DNA of 64,000 bases. Origin: Manihot esculenta. Lineage: Eukaryota; Streptophyta; Magnoliopsida; Malpighiales; Euphorbiaceae. The stretch is taken from contig NC_035161.2 of NCBI RefSeq assembly GCF_001659605.2, positions 37,157,956 through 37,221,955 on the forward strand, in the 5' to 3' direction. Below the pieces are notes generated by a model, which saw only the letters and a program-made list of their open reading frames with translations, did no database searches and was not told the origin of the DNA. Below, in pieces: positions 43,658 through 54,800 of the stretch. Position 1 is the first letter of the stretch. Every line of letters begins with the position of its first letter. The translations under genes were made by a program, and so were the position numbers.

Positions 43658-45858
43658 TATAATACCTGGCTAGAGTCCGGCATCGAAATTCTACTTTTCG
43701 GTGGAATCCAGGATGTCGGAATCCTCTAGAAAGGTAAGATTTATGTTTTTCTAAAGCATTTTAGTATGTTTTTATGTTTTAAGTATAAAGGAAATAAGTT
43801 TTGTGAAAGAAAAGAGCCAAGGAAGAAATGCAAGGTTCGGCCGCCGAAGGTGAAAGTTCGGCCGCCGAACATGCATGAGTTTGGATTCACGTTAGGCCGC
43901 CAAAGGTGGTCTGGCCAGCCACCTATAAAAGGCCCTAGGTCGGTGAAATGAATAAGTTTCTTCCATTTTCACAGACCTAGGTGAGACCATGCTCTTCCTT
44001 GGATGATCTTCATGACTTTTACAAATCTTTCCTAGTTTTGATGAGTTTGTATGTTGTTTTGAAGGTTTTGAGCTAAAAACCAAGATTTTGAAGTTTGGAG
44101 AGTTTGGGAGAGAGTTGCTCCATATCTCCATATTAGGATCACATATCCTCTAGATCTTCAAGAGGTAAGTGTAGATCCTTAGCTTCTTTGAGGTTTTATG
44201 AAGGTTTTATGAAGGTTTTTGGGTAGAGATGCATGATTAGGGTAAGTTGAGTTTTTGGTTGATTTGTGGTCAAAGCATGCTTATGTGTTTAGTTGTGTTG
44301 TTTGTTGGGGTTTTGAGGTAGTTTTGGACCCCTTTGTGCTTTTGGTTGAGTATTTGTGTGTTGTAGAGTTGAAGTTTGCATGTTTGAGAAGTTTGGAGGA
44401 AGATTGCATGAAGTTGAGCAGGGTTCTGCCTTACTGGAGAACCCAGTTTCGGCCGCCGAAAGAGGGTTCGGCCGCCGAACATGCTAAGGAGGTGGTTTCG
44501 GCTGCCTAAGCTTGCCCAAGCTTGCCCCCGAAAGTTTGGACTTTCGGCTCTGGAGGGGAGGTTCGGCCGCCAAAAGTGCCGCCGAACATGCATGAGTTTC
44601 GTCTCTGGAGAGGACTTTCGGCAGCCGAAGTGCCGCCGAAAGTGCTTGAGTTTCGGCTTTGGAAGGGACTTTCGGCCGCCGAACCTGCAACCGAAAGTGC
44701 CCTGTCCAGCCTTCCTTTGCATGTTTTCCTTGATTGTTTTAGGATATTTTAGGGGGTTTTTGGGGAGTATTTTAGAAATGTTCGTGAGTTAGTTTGGTCC
44801 CTCATTTGAGTCCACCTGTGTAGGAACGGACCAGAGGCACCAAAGACATCAGCAGTGAGCACTGCTTCAGAGTTTCCAGAGTCAGTTCAAAGTCAGCCAG
44901 AGGTGAGTGGAACTAAACTGAATCTTTTAAATATGAGTAAGCAAATACTTTTTAGCATGTTTCATGCACCATGATTATGCAATAGGTTGATTGCATTAGA
45001 ATTCACGAAGATGTTGCATTGCATTTTATGTTGTTGATGTGGATGGAATGTGAGTGATCCATTAGTCTCTGAGAAAGACCAGGTGCCCATTCTACGCCCT
45101 GGCACTAGTTATGAGGAAGTCCAGGTGCTCATTCTACGTCCTGGCACGAGTTATCAGGTAAGACAGGAAGTCCAGGTGTCCATTCTACGCCCTGGCACGA
45201 GTTATCAGGTAAGACAGGAAGACCAGGTGCCCATTCTACGCCCTGGCACGAGGATAGGATGTCGGGACTATTGGTGACACATTCATCCTTGCTGTGAATT
45301 GTCTGTGATATGATGCATTTCATTTGAGCATGTTTAATTAACATGTTTTACTGTTCTACTCACTGGGCTAGTATAGCTCACCCCTCTCCCTTAACCCCAG
45401 TCTTGCAGGATCAGAGGTCAGGAAAAGTTCAACAGGGTTCAGGAAGAGTAAAAAGTTGTAATAGTATAGTGTGGACATGTAATATGTGTAAGAGATGTAA
45501 TGGTATTGTATAGAGTTTAGAATGGTGCTTGACCTAGATGTGTTGTAAATCCTTTTTGTATACATGATCTGTTTATTGTATGTAAATGTTTTTATGAGAA
45601 TGAAAATCAGGCTTACCAGAGTATGAGTTTAACCCGTCTGGAGCAAGCTCTAGTAAGGGGTTCTGTAGTACAGAGATAGTGCATGCACAGGTAGAGCCGT
45701 GGTTCAGAGCAAAGTTTTATACTTTTACAGAAAATGTATGATCATGTATGGGATTTTATAGGTACACAGACAGTATAGCAGGCTTGCTACAGGTCCTGGC
45801 GACCTTAAGTCGACCTGGATCCTAGCGCCGGTAGCGGTCCGGTTCTCGGATCGTTACA
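43658..45858 (+). repeat. Solo gypsy LTR in the copia gag
   Basis: 2,201 bp related to the LTRs of E1-E5. It starts TATAATACCTGGC (normally TGTAATACCCGGC) and ends GGATCGTTACA, with no internal sequence on either side. Flanks gctgc (43653-43657) and gatgc (45859-45863) match at 4 of 5 bases, a decayed target duplication. It arose by recombination between two LTRs or decayed thereafter. It has TATAAAA at 43924-43930, intron-like signals at 44165/44822 and 44903/45407, and four CCAGGTG...TACGCCCTGG units at about 45078-45250. Confidence 0.92.
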
Positions 45859-46160
45859 GATGCAACCCTTGAACTCTGTCCTCCGCAATGGGTGCATTTT
45901 AAGCCTGATTTGTCATCCCGGAGTGATGACTCTGTGTCTGATCGATTTTTCACCAATGATCCGGCACCCACAAGGTCGTGGCCAACTGTTGCCGGCGATG
46001 GGAAAGTGGGATGTGTTGAATTAAGAGTAATTTGATTTGTTGGTTTCTGATTTGCATTTTGGCTATTCTGAATTAACATAAAGAGTTTGTGTGACAAATC
46101 TGCTATTAGATTAGTTACTACTTGGGATTGATTGGCTGGACTTTAGCTAGAAGAATCGGC
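45859..46160 (-). pseudogene. Copia gag remnant
   Basis: Begins ATGGCCGATTCTTCTAGC at about 46160, followed at once by an in-frame TAA. The same frame continues (NQSQVVTNLIADL) to half a zinc knuckle (GLKCTHCGG), where the solo LTR cuts in. At about 95 codons before the knuckle it is much shorter than usual copia Gag, so an internal deletion is likely. Confidence 0.7.
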
Positions 46161-46252
46161 CATTGCTGTTTTTCGATAAGAAAAGGTTGGGAAAAGTATT
46201 CTGGCAAATGATGATTGCAGAAAAAATAGGTTAAACTTTTAGATTGAAACCC

Positions 46253-46264
46253 GCTCTGATACCA
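46253..46264 (-). other. Copia primer binding site
   Basis: The complement reads TGGTATCAGAGC; initiator tRNA-Met type. Confidence 0.85.
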
Positions 46265-46449
46265 TCTAGAATTATAAGAAAAAAAATATTTTTCATTTTC
46301 TTGCTTTCCGTGTAATAGGATATAAGAATTATATAGTACAAAATACGATCAATTATGTCTATAATTATACTATCAATTATCATTTAAAATTATATTAAGA
46401 TGATGTTAATTATAATAATATTAATAACTGATTAATTATAATTATGGCA
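46265..46449 (-). repeat. Probable copia 5' LTR
   Basis: An AT-rich stretch between the PBS and a possible LTR start TGCCATAATTATAATT (minus strand, from 46449). It ends with CTTATAATTCTAGA rather than the usual CA. Only one LTR is visible, so the outer border is a guess. Confidence 0.35.
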
Positions 46450-46467
46450 GAATATTCTTTCGTGAGA

Positions 46468-46632
46468 TGCCATATAAAACAAACTGCTTTTTTAGGATAT
46501 CTTTTAACCACTTCATTCAATTATCCTCCGTTAAAACAAAGTCAGGTAGCAATAACAACCACCAACACCCATGACCCACCTGTGCTGAGCAATGCCAAGA
46601 GATGAATGGGACTTGATAAAGTTGACTCCTCT
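46468..46632. repeat. Direct repeat copy 1, downstream of WAT1 gene 1
   Basis: 165 bp starting tgccatataaaac and ending tgactcctct. It is about 90% alike by eye to 46776-46938, about 307 bp away. No coding potential seen. Confidence 0.9.
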
Positions 46633-46775
46633 AAACTGTAGCACCATGAGATTTTTCAGTTCCATTATTAGATAATGATTTCCACTTGTTGGGTGTCCAT
46701 AGCCCAAAAGAATTATTATTTTAATGGCCTTTCCTGAGAGAAATATTATGATTTTTTTCAAACTTAACTTTGAGT

Positions 46776-46938
46776 TGCCATATAAAAAAAACTGCTTTTA
46801 GAATGTCTTTTAACCACTTCATTCAATTATCCTCCATTAAAACAAAGTCAGGTAGCAAAAAAAACCACCAACACCCATGAACTACCTGTGCTGAGCAATG
46901 CCAAGAGATGAATGAGACTTGATAAATTTGACTCCTCT
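46776..46938. repeat. Direct repeat copy 2, 3' flank of WAT1 gene 1
   Basis: It lies about 160 bp beyond the gene 1 stop codon, so it may be part of the 3' untranslated or termination region, with copy 1 a duplicate further away. Between the copies (46633-46775) I see only AT-rich sequence. Confidence 0.88.
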
Positions 46939-47096
46939 GAATTATCAACGTCCATGCTTTGGGGAACTCGATGATATTCTTCCAGCGTTGTAGATTGTCT
47001 CTATCAAGTCTGATTTGCCATGGTTTCTGTTTATTTTCATATGAATGTTGCATATTATTTGAGCATGCAGGAATACTACACATTTGTGCATGTGTT

Positions 47097-49092
47097 CTAA
47101 AGAAGAGGGACTTTCGAGGAACATGACTCGAAGCTGCACCTCTCTTTCTCTTCAACACTTCTCTTTTCTTGTATTTTTCCCCATACCACAGCATAAAACC
47201 CCAAGGCAATAACAACAGCTCCTATCACACTGCACGCAAGAAAATGGGGAAGAGTCTCCGTGCAGCATAAAGAGTTAATGATCATTGCTTATAATTAATC
47301 AAAATCAAAATAATACCTTCCAAGATAAAGAGTATCCCCCAGAAAAGACACCCCCATGAATACTGCTATAACCATTCCAATTGGCTTAAACATAGAAGTA
47401 TAGACAGGCCCTTTCTTGTGACATGCCCACGTATGAACAATGCTTCGAAGTGATACTGCAAACACAGCCTGCAAATTGAGCAACACATCAACGCATCACA
47501 AAATCTGAGAAGGAATAGAAGTAGTCACTAAAACTTCAAGGAAATGAGTAAAATTCTCTGTTCTTACGGAGTACCCAATGGCTACCAACTCAATATTAGG
47601 CCTTATCCTCCAAGCATCTTTATCTTCCTCAGCAATCAGAGAGATTGAGGCTGATAGGATGGTCACAAAGCCACAGGTAATGAGTGTAATAAGAATCTCG
47701 GATGGGTAGTCCCTGATTATCCATGTCTGGAGACCCCAAAAAATTTCAGGTGAAGAAAACAAAGATCAGTTCTTGAAGTAAAATTTTGGGGCATATTGCT
47801 GATATGGGAATAAAATCAACATAGCTTCTGAAAATTTTGGTAAAATCTACCTGGAAAACGAAAATTAGAGCCAGGATGAAACTGTGAGCTGCAAGGAAAA
47901 AACCCCCAATGGCCCAATTTGATGAAGGCAAAAGAAGCATCTCAATCTGTAGTTTATCATCCCCTGAAGATGGAGAGCCTGTAATTGGCAGACCTTTGTA
48001 TAATGTCACTACTAATCCTCCTGTGATCAATACCAGGGTGCCAATAGCCTTGGCCAGACTGCTTTTGCTTCTCAAATCCAGCCTTTCCATCCTAAACCCA
48101 AAGTTGAATTAAGCCTCAGTACCTTTTTCAAGAAGAGGAAAAGGAAAAGGAAAAGGATATACCAGTGAAATTTTCCTCATGTACCTATATCAGCTATTAT
48201 ACAGAAATATTAGAGAATTAATGATATTGTTCTGGCATTTTGATGAAATAAACCAGGATCTCCAGAATGTCCTCAAATTGCAGGGACAATTGAGAATTGG
48301 TTAGTTACCTTTTCCTTCCATCGGAATCTCATACGTATTTTAATAACTCTAAAATCACATTGAACTCTGAAGGATGAAATTACTAAGATAGGCAAGAATG
48401 TAAAATCATGATTCAAGATAAAAAGGAAAGTCATGCAACAAGTTAATGAATCAATTTCTCCTTTCATGCAGTTTACTGGACTAATTTTAGGCCAATTGTT
48501 GACCAAAGAGCTCGAGATGTTAAGGCAACATCCACCCAGAGCATGAGCAGTAAATTGATAGTTGATAGCGAGCCAATACTAACCTTGAGACGATTCCAAG
48601 AATGAAAGTAAAAGCCGGCGTTAAATCAGTCATCGCCGACGCCAGAGTTGGGGAGCTGTATCCTAACCCAATGTAGGTAAACACCTGACCGGCGCAGCTA
48701 AAACAAAATGCAAAATCTTTCTACAGTTAATCACACCTGTCTGTTGTATCTAATCAACCTTAATATGTGCAGGAAAAGGGGCTACCATAGCAAACTAAGC
48801 ACAAAAATCCTTCCCACTATGGACCATGTAAGCGGTGGAGCGATTCTCGTTCTGCTGAATGAAAGGAACAAGTAAGAAGAGAGTCAAAGAAATGTAAGAG
48901 AACTGGCAATTCTTCAAACGTTACTTGCCTGTAGAACATGAAAGAGGAAGAAAGAAGCAAAAAAACGGCAAGCATGTTAGAGTACAGCACCAGTATAAAA
49001 TGACTCATGCCTTTACTCATGGCTGCTTTGTTTACAGTGTTCATGGCTACATCCAAGAACTCCACTGTGAGCATTACTGCTGAATCCCGCAT
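47097..49092 (-). CDS. WAT1/UMAMIT-type transporter, gene 1 (seven exons)
   Basis: Exons on the minus strand: 49092-48929, 48854-48786, 48697-48584, 48091-47851, 47726-47568, 47468-47317, 47229-47097. They sum to 1,032 nt, giving 343 aa with all phases consistent. The family (nodulin MtN21/EamA, drug/metabolite transporter superfamily) has about ten membrane helices in two EamA halves and moves amino acids or auxin across plasma or vacuolar membranes; the substrate here is unknown. Visible are the N-terminal half ([38 protein letters not shown]) and the C-terminal half ([35 protein letters not shown]), with a short basic/acidic tail. Intron 1 starts AG/GCAAGT, a GC-AG intron; a GT alternative 4 nt later would break the frame. 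Its acceptor is CAGCAG, so the protein may vary by one residue. No lesion seen; probably functional. 343 aa is slightly short for the family. Confidence 0.92.
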
Positions 49093-49147
49093 ATTTCCCT
49101 TCTGTGTCTCTCTGTATGCTTACGCACAACGTCGATCCTCGCTATAT

Positions 49148-49188
49148 GTGAGGGTGATTTTGGGTCCTGGGTAGAGTTCGATTATAAT
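49148..49188 (-). promoter_or_regulatory. Putative core promoter of WAT1 gene 1
   Basis: A minus-strand TATAAT at 49183-49188 followed by AGGACCCAAAATCACCCTCAC (49168-49148), 56 nt before the ATG. Gene 2 has a similar block in the same arrangement (57170-57136). Confidence 0.4.
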
Positions 49189-49260
49189 AGTATTTTGGTA
49201 TCTTAATTACATTTTACTAATATTTTGTCATTCTTTTGGCCAAGTTTTGTATGGGGGGAA

Positions 49261-49434
49261 CCCTTCAATCTCCGTCCTGCTTGAGGAAATTTCCTAAGTT
49301 ATTTTGCCCCGACATGATCCTGTCATTGCTTAAATCAAATGACTTGAAGTTAAAAGGAGAATCATCCATCTAGGTCCACCTCTGATTTTGTTACCAAAAT
49401 TGCATGTGATTAAATTAAAGTATATTAAATTATT
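49261..49434. repeat. Upstream duplicated segment, copy 1
   Basis: Resembles 51508-51674 over about 170 bp (shared pieces such as GTCCACCTCTGATTT and TTACCAAAATTG). It lies about 170 bp upstream of gene 1. The remaining DNA from 49435 to 50538 is AT-rich, with no gene seen. Confidence 0.85.
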
Positions 49435-50538
49435 GAAAATTCGATATTCATTCATGAAAGAAATACATATTCATAATTTTTATTAATATTATGTATAATT
49501 TTTTAACTTTTATATTAAATTAATTGTTTTTTTAGTTCACTAGTTTATCTTTACTTCTTATTTACATTAGCCAACCTGGAAAAAGATGCTGGCATGTGTT
49601 TGCTGTTTTGTGCTAGATTAGACGACAAATTTCATTTGAATATAGACGAGAGTATGACGTTTCAAATGCGTCACGAAACATATGGGCTTATGGAAATTTA
49701 TCATGTACCAGGTTTAATAAAAATTTAATTTAAATTTAGTATGATATTTATTATAATTATAAGGCTTCCTTTATTTGTAAAAAAAATAATATTATTTAAA
49801 ATTATTTTCTGTAAGAACATTTTTATGAACAATATTTCTAATAAAGTACTTTATTTTTATTATTTTATTTAAAATTTAAAAATATTATTAAATTTATATA
49901 CAGTAATATGACTAAAATTTTTAAAGTTTAAAGAGTATTTTTTTTTGAAAGAGAAAATATTATAAAAAAATATTTTAAAAAAAATAATTTTTTTAAATAA
50001 ACGGAGACTAGTAAAACTTCATTCATTTACTAAAAATTGATCTATACAGTCAAGTTTTAAGTTTAAAAAAAAAATAAAAAGGCATTTAAAAACTATCTCA
50101 ATCTCATAAGGTTAAATCTTTTTTTTTTTTACATCCATTTTAAATTATAAAATTTTTTTTATATAATTACATAAAGATAAAATATTTCTAGTGAATATTT
50201 ACTCTACAATTTTATTTAATATAAAATATTAACTCACCCCAATATTCAGTAAATCATAATACATTTGATTTGTTAGATAATAATTTATTTATAACTTTTT
50301 AATAAACATTGAAAAGTGAAATTTATTAATTTAAAAAAACAATTTAATAATAGAATAATATGAATGCTGGTTATATTAATAAAAATAATATAAAATTATT
50401 ATTATAAGTATATTAACTATATTTTATTAATTCATATAAAAATTAAATAGTTGTATTTTTATGTGAAGAATTTACATTTGAAAAGTAAGAAAAGAGTCAA
50501 AGAAATGTACAAAAGTTGTCTGTTATTCTAAAGTTACC

Positions 50539-50605
50539 TGCCCGTAGAGGATGAGAGAAGAAGACAGAAGCGAGAAAACGACAAGCATGTTAGAAGACAC
50601 AACGA
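50539..50605 (-). pseudogene. WAT1 exon-1 relic
   Basis: The minus strand reads SNMLVVFSLLSSSLILY, close to [17 protein letters not shown] of gene 1 exon 1, followed by a donor-like region. The homology runs on into intron 1 (AAGAGTCAAAGAAATGTA at about 50490). No start codon part and no further exons follow. With the segment at 51508 it is the broken 5' end of a former duplicate of gene 1. Confidence 0.8.
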
Positions 50606-51507
50606 AAATTGGTATCTTGCTTTCTTTTTATACGCGGAGCCGTATCTCAGCCAATTAAAAATAAAAGAAAAAATATTATATTTTATATTAGAATTCATTA
50701 TATTTAATAATAAAGTTTATTAATATTCTTAATGGTTTGTTAATTATTAATTGGACGGGTTGGTAATAAATTTTCGTCTTTTTGGGTCATATTATTCTAT
50801 TCTTTTTAATAAATTTTTTATTGATGATAGTGATAAATTTAAGGTCCAGTAATATCAGAATAGGATGATACGCAGTTAAAAATTTTAATTTTATGGAAAA
50901 GTTATTAAAGAATTTAATTTATAGAAAAATTAATAAATTTAATTAGATAATTAAAAATCGAGAGTAGATTATATTAATTTTTTTAATTTTTGAGATGTTA
51001 AAATTCGCTTGAGAGATCTAAAGCTTCTAGAATCTAAAATTTATAAAATTTATTTTTTAACATAATTAATTCAGAAGTATTAATATTTTAACTATTTTAA
51101 AATATTACGATAAATTATCTTATTAAATATTAGAGTGAAATATTATGGCAGAAATAAGATATATTTATTTATGATAGGATTTAATTAATAAATACTAAAT
51201 TGCTTTACTTATATTCTGTTCATCCTATGTGTTTTGTATGTCAGTTTTGTTACACATATAATTATGGCATGTTTTAAAAGAGATTGATCTGTTTATTTAT
51301 GTATTAGTGAGATAAAAGGAATAGAAGGTATGGATGATTTTTCTGTAAAATATTAAATTAAATATGGTAATATGAATCTTTTATTTTTTATACACGGTCA
51401 CTATTTTAAAAAAAAAAATTATTATTATTATTATGTTATCGTATGGAAAAGCTGAAAATCAGCAAGAATAACGAAATATTAAACTTCATGACAAGTGATG
51501 TTACAGA

Positions 51508-51674
51508 ACCTTCAATGTCCCTTCCGCTTGACGAAGTTTCCATGGTTCTTTGTCCGGACATGACCCTGTCACTGCTCAGTCAAGGTAATTGAAGTTAAAA
51601 TGTAGAATCATCAAACTAAGTCCACCTCTGATTTCGTTACCAAAATTGATGTGATTAAAAATACATTAAATTAC
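51508..51674. repeat. Upstream duplicated segment, copy 2
   Basis: Counterpart of 49261-49434. In gene 1 the segment is about 170 bp from exon 1; here it is about 900 bp from the relic, so about 700 bp of AT-rich DNA (roughly 50620-51500) has been inserted or expanded between them. That stretch shows no gene. Confidence 0.85.
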
Positions 51675-51874
51675 TTTTAGATATATACGGTTAAAAACAA
51701 TAACAAATTTTTACGGTAATCAATTAATTTATAAATAAATATATAAAAACTTTATGTGAATCACACTCTTATTTCATTTTATAGGATTTATATAATTTAA
51801 TTTGGGTAATTGTTGTTTTCTTCTGAAAAACCAAATATCTTACTCATAATTCGTTTAGGCACAATGCGAGAATA

Positions 51875-54800
51875 CTACACATCCACGCTTCTATTTTGCA
51901 AAAGAGGGGCTTTATGAGAGCTGGACCCTAAGTCAGAGTTTTCTTCCTCTTCACCCATCTTTTTTTCTTCTTGGGCTTTTCCCCACATCACTGTATAAAA
52001 TCCAAGGGCAATAATAATCCCTCCAATCACACTGCATATTGGTAAAAATTCAACATTAAGTTAATTTTTCTCTCATTTTTCTAACTATTTGTTTGTATGT
52101 AGAGAACCATACCTTCCAAGATAAAGGGTATCCCCAAGAAAAGAAACACCCAACAATGTTGCAATGATCATCCCAAGTGGCTTAAACATGGCAGTGTATA
52201 CAGGTCCTTTCTTGCCACAAGCCCATGTATGAACTACACTGCGAAGTGATACTGCAAAAACTGCCTACAGAATTTAGCAGCACATTAAATTACTACAAAA
52301 CTTCTAACACAACCCATATTAAACAGTCACAAACTAGAAATAACTATGTGTTTGTAATATGCTTACTGAGCAGACAATAGCTATCAGCTCAAGATCAGGT
52401 TTTAGTATCCAAACATTTGGGTCTCTCTCTGCAATTAGAGAGATTGTAGCAGATAACACGGTCACGTAGAAGCAACATATAAAAGTTATCATCAACTCTG
52501 AAGGGTAGACCTTGAAAATCCAAGTCTGGTGTTATATATTCCAACAAGAGTTTATCAGTGTCAGGTTAAGTTTACAGCAAGAATTTAATATATGAAAGCT
52601 TATGATTTGGTAAGGAACCTGGATAATGTATAGTACGGATATGCACAATGCACCAGCTGCACATAAGATGCCTCCAACAACCCAGTTTGAATAATGGAGC
52701 AATCGAAGAGACTGGTGAAGTGAGCTATTTGTGATGGGCTGCCCTTTGTACAGAGTCACAAATAAGGCTCCTGCAACTGATAACACGGTGCCCATGGTCT
52801 TGGCCTGGCTACTTCGTAATCTCAACTCCAGCTTTTCCATTCTAAAATCCATCCACTTATAATCATTTTGAATGTAGATAGAAACTTTTCAAATTCAAAA
52901 TCTCACCAAATTTTCATTCATTTATCCGCGAAAGCTTAAAAAATAAATAGCAGACTTATGCGTAGAGCAGTTTTTATTCAATGTTTATAAACAGCAACCA
53001 TTGATGGGACAAATTAAAAAAAATCCTAAATTTTACATCAGATGGGAACTTTTTTATTAAATTATTTTGGAATAATTGTTAAATTGAATTGAATAATTGC
53101 TGCAACATAATTAAAGAAATAATTTTTTTGTTTTAATATGTGTATGCTCGAATTATTTTTTTTTAAGTGAAAATTAAAGATCAAAAATAAAAACATAAAA
53201 TCTCTCAAATTTATTTAAATGTATCGGTCACTAAACTAAGTATGTGAGTACATGCTTGTATCATTATTTAACACCAAAATCAATCATAATTTTAATTAGT
53301 TAAATGATTTATAAAGTTATCTTTTTAAATTTTTTTTCTTTATCATTAATCGCCTTTAATTAATTAGAAATCAGTAACCAATTTTGTTTTTATTTTTAGG
53401 TATAGTTAAAAAAAAATTTTATTGAATACCGATGAGTTTTTCATTCGTAACCAAACATGTAACATTTCAAAAAAATAATAAATAATAAATAATTAAAAAA
53501 ATTAAAAAATATAAATTAAATTTTAATTTAAAGATAAGTGGCTAAATTATAACTATTTGAGCAAATAAATTTTGTAAATAACTAAAAAAAAAAAAAGAAA
53601 AAGATTCTTTGTGCCTTCAACCAAAAGAAAGATCCCATTTCTTTCTTTTTTTTTGTTTTTTTACATAAAATTTCTTTAAATTTTCACTTTTAATTAATTA
53701 CTCATTTCAATGCCTTTTCAAAATAGAATTTTAAAAAAATAAGAAAAAAAATTTAAAGTTGAGGAGAGTAAATAGTAACGAAAGTGTTGGAAATTTTGAA
53801 AAAGTAACAGGAAAGAGTGGAAAGTCTAAAGGGAAAGGAAATGAAGATTATAAAATTTTAAATTTGTGGAAGATTTTGAAAGATTTAAGTTTTATGATCA
53901 ACTTTATTTAAATAAATTTAAAAATTTATTAATTATGTTCTATTTAAAAATTTTACTACCTTAGTAGAATTAGATCAAGTGAATAATATTTTAGTTATAT
54001 TGCATGATTAAAGTTTGAAAAAATGATAGATTTAATAAATAGAAAATTTTGAAATTAATATATAATTTGACCAAAACTCAAGTTATGGACCGAGTAGAAT
54101 GTCTATACTTTCTTTGATAAGTAATGTAATTTGGAAAAGATATAGCAATAATAAAATTTATTAAAACGTTTAAATTAGGGTTAAAAGAAAGTTATTGAAT
54201 AAAAATAAAAATTAAAAGAAAAAGAGAAATGAAAAATGGTGTAACGTGATAAATAGAAAAAAATTTTAGATTAGATGATAAAAAATATATATATAATAAA
54301 AATAATAATTAATTAATTAAGGATTAAATTATGAATCGGTAATTTAAGTAGTTTAGTTAAATTAATAGATTTATATGATAGGACAATTTTAAAAGTTTAA
54401 AATTATATTATATTGAAATTTTTATCATCATATTTAAATGTATAAATTATTTGAAATTTGAATCTAATAAATTTGGTGCGAACTGTGAGTTAGTTTAACG
54501 GTGTGACATGTCATATATAGATTTTGCAGTAGTTTTGGATACAATAAGGTATTCTATAAGTACAGCTTATATACTCGACCACTACAATAGTTATAAATTC
54601 GGCTTTTGAACCATACAATTATTTGATATTTTGTGCCCAATAGATATTTAAATTTATATGGATAAAAAAAATAAAAATAATAAAAATAATAAATAAAATA
54701 AAAATATTAAGAAAAAATAAAAATTTTTAGACGATAAAAAAATTACAAAATTAAAATATGTGTACATGTGAAATAATATTATGATTTAGAATATTTTAAA

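Larger units (their letters stand above)
42182..46449 (-). mobile_element. Decayed Ty1/copia element, 3' part outside window
   Basis: On the minus strand: PBS 46253-46264, gag start near 46160, solo gypsy LTR insertion 43658-45858, protease, pre-integrase and integrase remains, then E3 at 42181. The copia order is seen because integrase follows protease directly with no RT between. It is the oldest visible layer of the nest. Confidence 0.85.
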
